In this document: positions 54,933 to 64,000 of the stretch, in pieces | Position numbering within the stretch: the stretch's first letter is position 1 | Layout of the letters: every line of letters starts with the position of its first letter | Source: Isoetes taiwanensis | Lineage: Eukaryota; Streptophyta; Lycopodiopsida; Isoetales; Isoetaceae | Reading direction: 5' to 3' | NCBI GenBank assembly: GCA_021234155.1 | Contig: JAJEKV010000016.1 | Location: 250,001 to 314,000 of the forward strand | Length of the DNA: 64,000 nucleotides | Program-made: the position numbers and the translations under genes | Notes under the pieces: model-generated | What the model saw: only the letters and a program-made list of their open reading frames with translations | The model's database searches: none | What the model was told of the DNA's origin: nothing

Positions 54933-57900
54933 GAAAAAAGAAAAAAGAAAAAAGAAGAAAAAAAGAAAAAAAGAAAAAAGAAAAAGAGAAGCGCATGATA
55001 GAGGGCTTGATTACTACTATATTAGATTTATGAAAAGGAGCATTAATTGAATAGATTTCCATCCACATAGGTTCCTAACATATGCCGAGCAATGCTGGGT
55101 ACCATTACTAGTACTTAGACTATAACTAAAAATGGTGCCCAAGCATTAGGCATAATCTAAGAACTGTAAATGCTACAATGTAACAACTCATAAATTAATT
55201 CACATTTATAAATTTACACAATAATAAAGACATTATGACCACCTTTTCCCCTTCCACTTCCCTTGTCCATTTTCCGTTTGCCCTTCCCTCCCCCCTCCCC
55301 CTTTTCCTTCTTTCCTCGTTTCACTTTTCTATTTACCTTTTTCATTATCCCATTTTGCCCATTTTTAGTTTCCTTCTTTTTATTTCCCCTTCCTTGTTTT
55401 TCCTTTTTCATTTCCCCTTTCATGTTTTCTTCTCTTTTTACCCATTTTTGTTTTTCTCTATTTCTCTCAATGTAAAGTGGTTGGAGGCAAGACCCAACCG
55501 AGCAATATAGTGTGACGTGTGGTCACGTCTAGTTGGATGCTGCCCTTCCTTTCCTTCTTCCCCTTTTTCCATTGCCTTTTTTAACTTCCCTTTCCCCCTC
55601 TCCCCTTTTTTTTCTCTTTCTCTTTCTTTTTTTTTGGCATTTTTGCTTTCTTCACCCTTTCCCTCTTCCCCTTTTCCTTATGTCTTTTTTCCTTTCACTT
55701 TTGCCATTTCATCTTCCCTTTTTCTTTTCCCTTTTCTCCTAAGAGATGAGAGAATGACCAATCACGGTAGTCGGAGGTTGTGAGATAAATCTCGACCTTT
55801 AGATGCAATCTAATGATTTTAGCCGTCAAAATTACGGCGTGGTCCATTTCATACTTACACTATAACATTATAATATAAGATAGGATTTTTTGTTAAGTTA
55901 GCCTAAACAATATCTTTAACAATCAATTGGTTAACATTCATTGAACTTAATAGTAAAAGTTAACTAAACTTAATATGGTAGATGCAAATAGAGCCTAGTA
56001 ATATAAATATAGATAAAACCTATATAAGATGCTATTACTTATCCTCTATTGGGTTACTACAGCTGATGGAGAGACGCATGAAAGGGGTATTACAACCGGT
56101 ATGCCTTATCCTTTAGAGTCAATAATGTATGACAAGCATTCCACGATTTTCAATTGGGAAAATTTTAAAAATGCCCTTATAGTTTGGGGTATTTGCGAAA
56201 ATGCCCCAATATTTTCAAAATTTGCAAAATTGCCCCTAAATGCATGAGAACGGCTAATTTTTTTTCGATGGAAGTGGTTTTCGGCACAAGCCCATTACTT
56301 TGTTTACAGGTCGACCCAGAATATTCAATGTTCAGAGCCATAGAGCCATGCATTAGCCGAAACGTCCCCAATTATTATTGTACATTGGAAAAACGAATTA
56401 TCACAAGAAGGGCTATTACATGAATATTTGGGAAAATTATGACGATCTGACCAATGTAGGGCATCAATTCTAAAAAAACGATCTGTATATTGGTCTTAAT
56501 CATCCATTTGAACATTCAAATGACACAGTGGTACTAACACTAAGATCTAGCATAAAGAACATCAAAACAACATAATCTGTAATTGCATTGGACCGAAACC
56601 ATTTCTATCATATCTGTAATTGCATTGGGCCGAAACCATTTCTATCATATGTGGTGCAGACAACATTTTTGAACCAAGCAACAACAGTGAATTCCAAACA
56701 CGATTTTTAGCACACGGTTCCTTCTCTGCACAAATTTTGCCACAGGAACTGCCAAAAACTAAGGAAAAAGGTTTTATCATTCAAATAGCAGATAAATGAT
56801 AAACAGAGATAGAGAACATCTAACCTGCTCTAGTGGCCAAATCCAGTTGCATGTTTGAGGGATTTATTGGCAACACATCCAAGTGAAGTTCCAGATCTAA
56901 CAAAGGTAATTGGTAGCCATAGAATCTAAACAAATCCTTTGAAGCCTCTGTGTTGAAAACTTAAACAGACTGGTACAGGATTACCCAGGTACCCATTTCA
57001 TGAGTACTTGTGGGGATTGATTTTCAAAATGAATACATACTACGTAATATTGCATGCCAAGTCTTGAAGCTAAAAGATGTGGAGTACTACCATCAAGAAA
57101 TCAAGAAGTAAACTACCTCTGGTGGAATGTTGAGATAAAAAATCAAGTCCGGCTCTGGAAGTCAAACACAAGATCAAATCAAAACTGTGGTAAAATATAC
57201 AAGATGAAGCCAATAATTAAGTACAGAAAAACAAGGACATACCTTATTCAGCAATTGAATTCCTGCAGCTTTTGCGATTATGTCGTGCATACTGCCCACA
57301 TCGTGAGCATCTGAATGGGCGCAATTCTCTGAAATGATCTTCTGTACGAATCCGCTTCTTCTTTGGCCTTCCTGGTGGTTTACGTGTTGCCGGAGGTTTC
57401 ATATCCACTTCCTCCTCCGCTAACGCTTCAACCATAATATAGCTCCTATTGCATGAGCACAAGGAATTCCCCTGTGCTGCCAAGAACAACAAGTGCATGT
57501 CTGATTTTCTAAATCCACAACTCGTCTATGCTCCGGTGTGATCACTTCAAACACAATGCCATTTGATGGCAAAATTCTATACTGTCTGGCACGATTCACT
57601 GCTTCAGATATGTGCTTCTCTTCCTCAGGCACCAATCTCAGAGACGCATTTTGTCCTGCATTATACCATTCTCGTCTAGCTTCATTCCCCCTTTTGTGAA
57701 ACCTGTCCATCAATGCATGCCTAATATCTATAAGCATTGCGATGATGGGTTTTTCCCTTGCATCAAGTAGAAGCGAATTCAATGATTCTGCTATGTTTGA
57801 TGTGAGATGGCCAAAACGTTGACCAGGAAAGTATGCGGTAGCCCACGCACTAGGTGGAGCAGCTTGCATTAACCAATCTGTTGCATCGTTATTAACTCTT

Positions 57901-59843
57901 CTCATATTACAAACCTGCTCATCATATTCTGTAACAGTGTTGGCTCTAGCTGCCTCCCAAAAGAAGTGTAAGAACTCTGTATTGTTGCATTTCTTTTTCA
58001 AGTTTGCTTCAAGATGCCTCATGCAATAAGCATTTGCATTGTTAGGAAAAACAGCAAATAGTGCCTCCTGCAATCCCTTATCTCTATCTGACACAAATGT
58101 AAGATTAGGATGTACTTCTAGGCAGTCTCGTAATTGCATCAAAAACCAAGTCCAATTCTCTGTATTCTCGTTATCAATAACTCCAAATGCAACAGGATAA
58201 AGACCTCCTGTAGCATCAATTCCTGTAGCAAATACACCAAACTATAAGGGCATTTTCCCTTTTCAATTCCAGTACTGCAATTCCATAATACACAAAATCA
58301 TACAGTTTAAAAATTTAGCTACCTACATGCGTAGTTTATTTTCCAACCCTTAAAATTGTCTTCTAAAGTTTCTACTTCAACTAATTGTTGATGACATTCT
58401 TTTTAACGAATAGATATTTTTTTTGAGTGTCTTGAATAGGTCCTCAAGTCTGAATGCAACACGTTTATAAAGGGATTTGTGTTCTCTTTCAAAAGCTTCT
58501 GTTTCATCGTTGAAGATTATAAAGACGTATGTGCGGACAAGCCGGGAACTGTGATGAGCCAACTTATCAATTCCCATTCACGATGTGAAGAACGCTTCCA
58601 GCCTAGCAAAAGACATGATTGTGTATCTTCTAAAGATAGTGATGACAATTATGATCAAATAGTGATGCTCAGCAAAGAAATGTGCTCTGATGTTTCTTCA
58701 ATTCCTGCAAATGTGAATTTAGCTACTGATGACATAATCGAGAGTCTTGAGAAGCAAGATAGAATTGTATTAGTAGACAACAGTGTAAGCTTCACACGAC
58801 AAACGTTGGCTACTACTTCGATTATGGCTACTAATCCGAAGCTTGCAGAGAAATATGTGAATGTACTGGAGCGATCCAATGAAATTAATGAGCGATCCAA
58901 TGAAATTAAGTGTATAGAAATTTATCAGAATGATCGTTTGTTGAGTTTAAAGGAACAACATCTGCATGCTAAAGAAGATGGCCTGCATTTAAAACAAGAG
59001 CATAATGTTCTTAAGGAGAAAGAAATAAATATGTCTGAGGAGAGGCATCAATTTAAAGTGCGAAGTTATGCTCATGCTGCTTTGAGTAGAAGTTTTGCAG
59101 CAGGCTTGACGCAAGGGCTTATTATGATGTTTGTAATGCTTTTATATGGAGCCACTACATACTCTTACCACAAAATCTCAGAGCATCTTTCGGTTTGCCA
59201 CAGTGTGCACAAGGTACTTATGGATGTTGTTGTCATGTTTCTTAGATATATTTGCATTTTGTTTAATGTACAGATACTAACTCCTAAATTTGCACAGGAA
59301 ACATCCAAACATTCATGGCTACGGCTAAATTGGTCGATTTCCTCCTATTTGCATATGTTTACAGGGAATTTTTATGGATTAATCTGCCGAACCTTGGTTA
59401 TGAGTCGTATGATATTTGGTTTGGCTGTCATTGCTTTCGTTGCTTTAGTGGTTCTACGTTACACCATAAATACATCAAACCAAGTAATCCCTGCAGCAAT
59501 CATTGTGATTGTACTAGGATTAATATGTGGAATTGCAGGCAAAAGGTCAGTTGAGAGCCTAGGTGGCAGTGGAAAGCAATGGTTATTTTTTTGGGAAGTA
59601 TTTTGTCTCATTCATGCTCTCGCCTCCTGTTTTACACCGCCGTTATTCCACTTACTAAATGTTACAAGCTCTAGATCTCAGAAAAGTTGGCTTTTCCAAA
59701 TGACTCTTCAAAGTATGTTCTGCTTAATTCTGAACTACTTGATTCCAATAATTGCTGGATTAGTACCGTTTGCTCCCCTCAAGGAAGCAATTCCGAAGTT
59801 GTTAACAGACATTTGCGCTTGGTCAGAGTCTTTCATGTCATGA
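52245..59843 (+). CDS. CPR5: CPR5-type transmembrane nucleoporin (partial model, six exons)
   Basis: Exons proposed: 52245-52321, 52380-52593, 52706-52765, 56063-56098, 58440-59213 and 59298-59843, all with GT/AG borders and one continuous frame. The 3' part is convincing CPR5. A coiled-coil stretch (LKEQHLHAKEDGLHLKQEHN) precedes a first membrane helix (GLIMMFVMLLYGATTYSYHKI). Helices IFGLAVIAFVALVVL and IPAAIIVIVLGLICGIAGK follow, then the signature LGGSGKQWLFFWEVFCLIHA and a last helix before LVPFAPL. CPR5 is a plant nuclear-pore membrane protein that restrains immune and cell-death signalling (family knowledge). The earlier four exons are supported by splice sites and phase only. The 84-nt last intron is a multiple of three and open. 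N-terminal exons were not found. Introns 3 and 4 hold transposons. Confidence 0.8.
53000..54330 (+). repeat. Polypyrimidine (TTTTCCC-type) tract
   Basis: About 1.3 kb of C/T only, the complement of the GGGAAAA tracts seen at 6.4, 10 and 24 kb. Open frames in it are spurious. Confidence 0.9.
54335..55000 (+). repeat. Polypurine tract ending in ~230 bp of near-pure poly-A
   Basis: GGAAAA-type sequence up to about 54730, then GAAAAA/A-runs (54740-54990) with rare G. The length of the pure-A part is likely imprecise. Confidence 0.85.
55235..55740 (+). repeat. Polypyrimidine tract
   Basis: CTTTTTCC-type sequence in two blocks separated by ordinary sequence at about 55470-55540. It is part of the minus-strand Helitron starting at 55880. 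Confidence 0.85.
56575..56650 (+). repeat. 37-nt tandem duplication
   Basis: TCTGTAATTGCATTGGACCG through TTTCTATCATA is repeated twice with one mismatch, inside CPR5 intron 4. Confidence 0.8.
57244..58250 (-). pseudogene. MULE (MuDR-type) transposase, 5'-truncated and frameshifted
   Basis: On the minus strand the frame enters near 58250 with the DDE start (ATGIDATGGLYPVAFGVIDN, ENTENWTWFLMQLRD). It continues with FVSDRDKGLQEAL (second acid), YCMRHLEANLKKK, NIAESLNSLLLDAREKPI and the SWIM zinc finger CTCCSWQHRGIPCAHAIGAI. A frameshift near 57430 separates the C-terminal part, GRPKKKRI (AT-hook-like) and a zinc knuckle, FRCSRCGQYARHNRKSC, ending at 57244. The N-terminal DNA-binding domain and the terminal inverted repeats were not found. 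It lies antisense within CPR5 intron 4. Confidence 0.85.
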
Positions 59844-61140
59844 ATTTTAAATCTTCATATGATTGCAAAATAATGTGCTCAACTCAAGTTGAAGAACATA
59901 CATTGGAGGGCAGCATGCATTATTCAGAGATCATCATATAGATGACAAGGAAATATTGAGATGGCAATAGTTCTGCAAAGTATTTTTGGAAGTTTGAGTT
60001 TTTAGGTTACTGCAAAGTATTTTCGGAAGTTTGAGTTTTTAGGTTAAACAACTGGTCAAGTGCAGATGTTTTTCATGCAATCTATCCCTCGGATAGGGTT
60101 CTTATGGAAATAACCTCAAAATACTCTAATTGATGGTAGTACTAATGATGGTGTGGGGAGTTGCAGGGCTAATGTATCAACAAAATAAGACAATTAATGG
60201 GCTGAATCATGTAGTTGCGGGCCAAAGCAACTAAACCAGCATCCCTGTGGAAGCAAACTGCCTACTGTAACAAAATGAAAAAAAATCGTCATAAACAAAG
60301 ACAACATAAAAAAAAATTTCACCTGAACCAAATAGAACACCCTATTATGTTTTCATTAGAAGCAGATCTAAATATATACTACCTTGCTAAAGAGCAATGG
60401 CAGTTAATTATTATATCTTTACCAGCAGATAGTGCTGTTTATCCATCGCCATCGCCAAATTGTTTATCTGTAAGCCTCACTACAGATGGCATCTAATGAT
60501 CTCTGCAAGTAAATGATTAGCGAAGATTGATAAGAAATGTCAAGAACAAACTGTAAGAAAAATCTTTGCTGAGATTTGTGGATGATTGCCGCTATTTAGG
60601 GCACAAAAAATACCAAGAGGGCAGAGGTATATGTGCTGTTGAACAGTAAATGCATGTATCTAGAAACAAGAGAAAATAATAGATGTAAGATAAATCATGG
60701 GCCAAGTAATCGTATATGCGAGCTTACTTCCATTACCTTTCTTCATCATTGATCATAAATATTCAAGCTCCATTTGGTGTACCCTGCATTTACCGACAGC
60801 TCAGAAACGATAAAACAGAGGGACTAGAAGCTTAGTATTTGCATTACTATAACGAGCCTTAACACAACGAAAAAGGTGCTCCAATACCCTATAAAATACC
60901 CCGCAAAAATGCCTATAAAAACCCCTTTTTTCGTCGAAGAACAGGGGATAAAATATATTTTTCGAATCGGGGTATTTGGCCACAATCCCCCTTTTCCTCA
61001 TTTGTATGATAATACCCCGTTATGCTGGTGTCGCAATCCCCCAGTCAAAGAATGTGAATTCATACCCTGTTATAATCCGTAAGATAATACCCTATTCAGG
61101 TAATACCTTATTTCAAATCATACCCTATTATCATTTGCCA
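59844..61140. other. CPR5 downstream region; no further gene seen
   Basis: Includes a short direct repeat (CTGCAAAGTATTTT-GGAAGTTTGAGTTTTTAGGTTA twice near 59972-60045) in the likely 3' UTR. The ORF at 60215-60496 is unsupported. From about 60890 the sequence becomes rich in ATACCC. Confidence 0.4.
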
Positions 61141-61300
61141 ATAATACCCCGTTTCAAATAATACCCCATTCCAAATAATTCCCTGTTTTAAATAATACCC
61201 CATTCCAAATAATTCCATGTTTTAAATAATACCCCATTCCAAAAAATTCCCTGTTTCAATTAATACCCCGTTCCAAATAACATACCCTGTTTCAAATAAC
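61141..61300 (+). repeat. 17-bp tandem array
   Basis: Eight consecutive 17-nt units of the form AAATAATNCCCNNTTYC, followed by two 19-nt variants. Alternating ATACCCCATTCC and TTCCCTGTTTT units give a 34-nt higher-order period. Confidence 0.8.
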
Positions 61301-61374
61301 ATACCCTGTTATCATTCGTAGGATAATACCCTATGACATCATTCATAAGAAAATACCCTGTTATCATTTGTAAG

Positions 61375-61674
61375 TTAATATATTTCAAAAATAAGTTGAT
61401 AAGTAACAACTTGAGCAGAGTTAATCAGTAACAAATTGACAAATTTTTTTATTATTTCAAAAACAGTAATAAACTGATCAGATTTCAAGAAACAAATCTG
61501 ATATACAAAATCCTCAGGCTCCTCATCACTGTATTCAGGTTCCGAACCTGATGCTTCTTCGTGAACCCGATTCGTGAACCCGATGCGTCCCTTTCCATTA
61601 GTATCTATCCTTTCTACTGCTGCAGCTACTGCAACCATCTCACTATATGGACTGCATGCCAATGCTCCTAGCAC
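61375..61674 (-). other. Unassigned ORF
   Basis: 99 residues with an acidic patch (EEASGSEPEYSDEEPEDFVY). No homology recognised. It could be an exon of the locus that holds the reductase remnant. Confidence 0.25.
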
Positions 61675-62199
61675 AAATTACCAGCATGCATGTCTCTTTG
61701 TTTGTCAACCAATTGGATAATTTTGGAAGGTAAGTCTCCTCTAAAGAATCGAAGTCATCATGCTTGACTTTGCAAAGATGAAAATATCCACTTAAACACG
61801 TCAAAAACAAACATACCCATAAATCGGAAGCAACTACTGCAAAATTTATCCTATGAAATACAAATTTTAAAGAAGAAGCTTAACCTTTGTTACAAACCAG
61901 ATGCTAGATGGTGTTGCTTCTACTTTTGCCAAGCAATTCTGCAATTTCATGCTTGCTCAACTTCAACTAGCCTTCTGTTCTGCAAATCCATCATACAAGG
62001 ATTAGCATGATTTCGTGATCATAACGATATAAGAACATGCCTCACCAGCATGCCTTTTTTATTATATAAATTAGAATCGGAATTATAAAGAATGCACTGA
62101 AGAGTTAGAATATAATCTTATTCCATTTGATAGTGTTGACATAAATCTTAACCTCCAGAGGCTTGTATTCCAATGTGACAAAGTTCAAGAACTACAAGA

Positions 62200-62590
62200 C
62201 GTCTATATATTAAACTGTAATTTACTTGACTTGAAGCCAATACAATCCCTCTGCTCTTCAGCTTTGCAAAGGCTAGCCTTTTCTCTGTGTTGATAATGGT
62301 CTTCATTAGTTGTTATAGCGATAAATAACAGCCATAGGAAATGTATATTACCGTTATAGTTAGAAACACCAACAGCTTTTACAAGGCCTTGCTCCACAGC
62401 ATCTCCTAGTCCATCAAGATAACCTGATCATAATAAATGGATTTAATATACTAAATCCATACTCTCCTTTTTTCTGAGTTGTTACAATGCATTAGCAGTT
62501 CAAATAATATGAAGTTACCTTCATCACCCCATAGTCCAGAAAGATTTGTAGATGATCGCATCGCTGCATAGATCAATTGGGGCAAAAAAA
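62200..62590 (-). pseudogene. Aldo/keto reductase gene fragment (plastid-type)
   Basis: Three degraded exons on the minus strand: about 62517-62590 ending GLWGDEG before a GTAACTT donor; about 62353-62427 reading [24 protein letters not shown] before a GT; and about 62203-62293 reading [23 protein letters not shown]. These match the middle of plant aldo/keto reductases of the At1g06690 type, in which the [10 protein letters not shown] motif is conserved (family knowledge). The upstream exon has frame damage and the active-site and downstream parts are missing. It is probably a pseudogene or captured fragment. Confidence 0.7.
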
Positions 62591-62859
62591 TACAAAGGGC
62601 AGTGTTGATCAGCAAACGTGAGGCGCGAACGGCATGCAAGAAGCCCATTCCGGCATGTTTGGGCATCTCCAGCCACCTCTGGCTTTGGCTATGGCGACAG
62701 AGAAAGAGAAGGGAGGCCGCTTGTGAGAAGAGAAGGCCGGCCCGTAACATGCGGATAGACCCCAAATGGGGCGGTGGTAGATTACAGGATTTAAAATTCC
62801 CCCCTTTTTTAGTTTTTGCCCGCCTAAAAATAAAAAATTGCTTCAACCAATAGCCTTTT

Positions 62860-63300
62860 AGAATTTTAAATTCCTTGGCAGCCCCCTATCACACCGGGGT
62901 CTGTTATTTCCTGGGCGCGACCAAAATTCCTAGTTGGGGGCTACCCCTGACCAAGATCCTGGCCACCCCTCAACTCAACTCAAGATTAGGGTTCCAGTCA
63001 AAATGTGATTTTTTGTGAGCAATTTTGGTTTTTCTTCAAATTTAAGATGATTCCAGGTGAATCGGAGCGATTTACAATACCAACAGCAATTTATGGCGTT
63101 TTGTGAGGTGATTTGGAGCAGTTCGTCAAAAAGTCAGTGTAAAAACCTGAAATGAAGCGACTAGATGCGATTTAGAAATAATACAAAATGTAGCAATTTT
63201 TGTGAGAATGCCCGTAAACGAGACCTTTATGTTTTTTGCAATAAGGGAGGGTGCCCGTCGATGGAGCATATATGCACAGAACGGGATCAGACCTTGCCCT
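62860..63300. other. No recognisable feature
   Basis: Ordinary sequence between the reductase remnant and the minisatellite; nothing identified. Confidence 0.4.
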
Positions 63301-63317
63301 TCGATGGTCAGAGCAAT

Positions 63318-64000
63318 GAGTTCCAACATGCCACCTAGGCTCCAACATGCCAAGGTGGCTCAACAATGCCATGTGGGCTCCAACATGCCACCTCGGCTCC
63401 AACATGCCACCTTGGTGCCACCTAGGTGGCATGTTTGAGCCACCTTGGCAGGCATGTTGGAGCACACATGGCATGTTTGAGCCAACTTGGCATGTTTGAG
63501 CCTAGATGGCATGTTGGAGCCTAGGTGGCTAGGTGGCATGTTTGAGCCACCTTGGCATGTTGGAGCCTAGGTGGCAAATTGGAGCCCACGTGCCATGTTT
63601 GGGTCACCTTGGCATGTTGGAGCCTAGGTAGCCTTAGAGCCCGCGTGGCATGTTTGAGCCACCTTGGCATGTTTAAGCCTAGGTGGCATGTTGGAGCCTA
63701 GGTGGCATGTTTGAGCCACTTTGGCATGTTGGAGCCTAGATGGCATGTTAGAGCCCACGTGGCATGTTTGAGCACCTTGGCATGTTTGAGCCACCTTGGC
63801 ATGTTGGAGCCTAGGTGGCATGTTGGAGCACACGTGGCATGTTTGAGCCACCTTGGCATGTTTGAGCCTAGGTGTCATGTTGGAGCCTAGGTGTCATGTT
63901 TGAGCCTCGGTGGCATGTTAGAGCCTAGGCGACATGTTTGAGCACCTTGGCATGTTTGAGTCACCTTAGCATGTTGGAGCCTAGGTGGCATGTTGGAGCC
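63318..64000. repeat. Inverted 19-bp minisatellite, continuing past the window end
   Basis: Units such as CATGTTTGAGCCACCTTGG, CATGTTGGAGCCTAGGTGG and variants with CCCACGTGG follow one another with a 19-nt period. Left of about 63430 the units are in the reverse orientation (CCAACATGCCACC...); right of it they are forward, so the array is head-to-head. Open frames in it encode repeats of HVGSNMPPRLQHAKVAQTC and are not genes. Confidence 0.85.

Larger units (their letters stand above)
52884..55880 (-). mobile_element. Helitron-like cluster in CPR5 intron, polypyrimidine on the plus strand
   Basis: On the minus strand it starts TCTTATATTATAATGTTATAG at 55880 (A before it) and ends with hairpin 52894-52912 and CTAG at 52887-52884. 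Inside are another plus-strand end (TGCTGGGTACCATTACTAG|T at 55111) and a degraded minus-strand end near 55130, so at least three elements are nested. Pyrimidine tracts at 53000-54330 and 55235-55740 and a purine tract at 54335-55000 belong to elements of opposite polarity. In each case the purine strand is the Helitron sense strand. Confidence 0.65.

Noticed and set aside
61141-61300. CRISPR-like regular array
   Set aside because: Units are 17 nt with no unique spacers, in a plant nuclear context; this is a minisatellite.
63172-63890. ORFs in the 19-bp minisatellite that look like repeat proteins
   Set aside because: They mirror the DNA repeat on both strands and change frame with each irregular unit.
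1-64000. tRNA or rRNA genes
   Set aside because: No cloverleaf-like or rRNA core sequence was noticed on either strand, although a covariance search could not be run.

Overview
The window reads as nuclear DNA of a land plant. Evidence for this is a CPR5-type gene (a plant nucleoporin/immune regulator), CACTA, MULE and Helitron elements of plant type, an LTR retrotransposon primed by initiator tRNA-Met, and a plastid-type aldo/keto reductase remnant. The species cannot be named. Almost everything else is nested transposable elements.

Layout. (1) 1-7960: an exon of a CACTA (En/Spm) TNP2-like transposase, a minus-strand Helitron-like element or elements, a stretch of unrecognised ORFs, and a plus-strand Helitron-like element filled with a GGAAAA-type polypurine tract. 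(2) 7976-35981: two tandem copies of a ~14 kb unit. Each holds a Ty3/gypsy chromovirus (minus strand) with ~1.6 kb LTRs. A polypurine Helitron sits in the retroelement's 3' part, and the C-terminal part of a CACTA DUF4216 gene lies on the right flank. The right copy is clean between about 25.8 and 35.0 kb. The left copy, and the left 2 kb of the right copy, are full of small differences concentrated at CAG/CTG, which look like consensus errors rather than evolution. (3) 36-38.4 kb: a 12-nt-period degenerate array and otherwise empty sequence. (4) 38.4-45.6 kb: a two-gene cut-and-paste type DNA transposon (a RING-like/coiled-coil gene converging on a DDE-type transposase) with inverted ends, flanked by ~0.95 kb direct repeats. 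(5) 45.6-52.2 kb: LTR-like remnants, a further Helitron end and a captured gene fragment. (6) 52.2-59.8 kb: a CPR5 gene whose introns hold a Helitron cluster and a MULE transposase. (7) 59.8-64 kb: simple arrays, an aldo/keto reductase pseudogene fragment and a long inverted minisatellite that runs off the end.

The main discovery candidate is in the retrotransposon. Its first ORF after the 5' LTR and primer-binding site (31506-32690, minus) encodes a 394-residue protein. It begins with the exact first nine residues of the mature histone H3 tail and ends with an ungapped H3-like histone fold. Between them are ~290 residues of acidic, ER/K-helix and basic linker. The same element encodes a chromodomain-type integrase, so it may carry both a histone ligand and its reader. 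It lacks protease, reverse transcriptase and RNase H. Five 72-nt palindromic units of identical length bracket the histone ORF.
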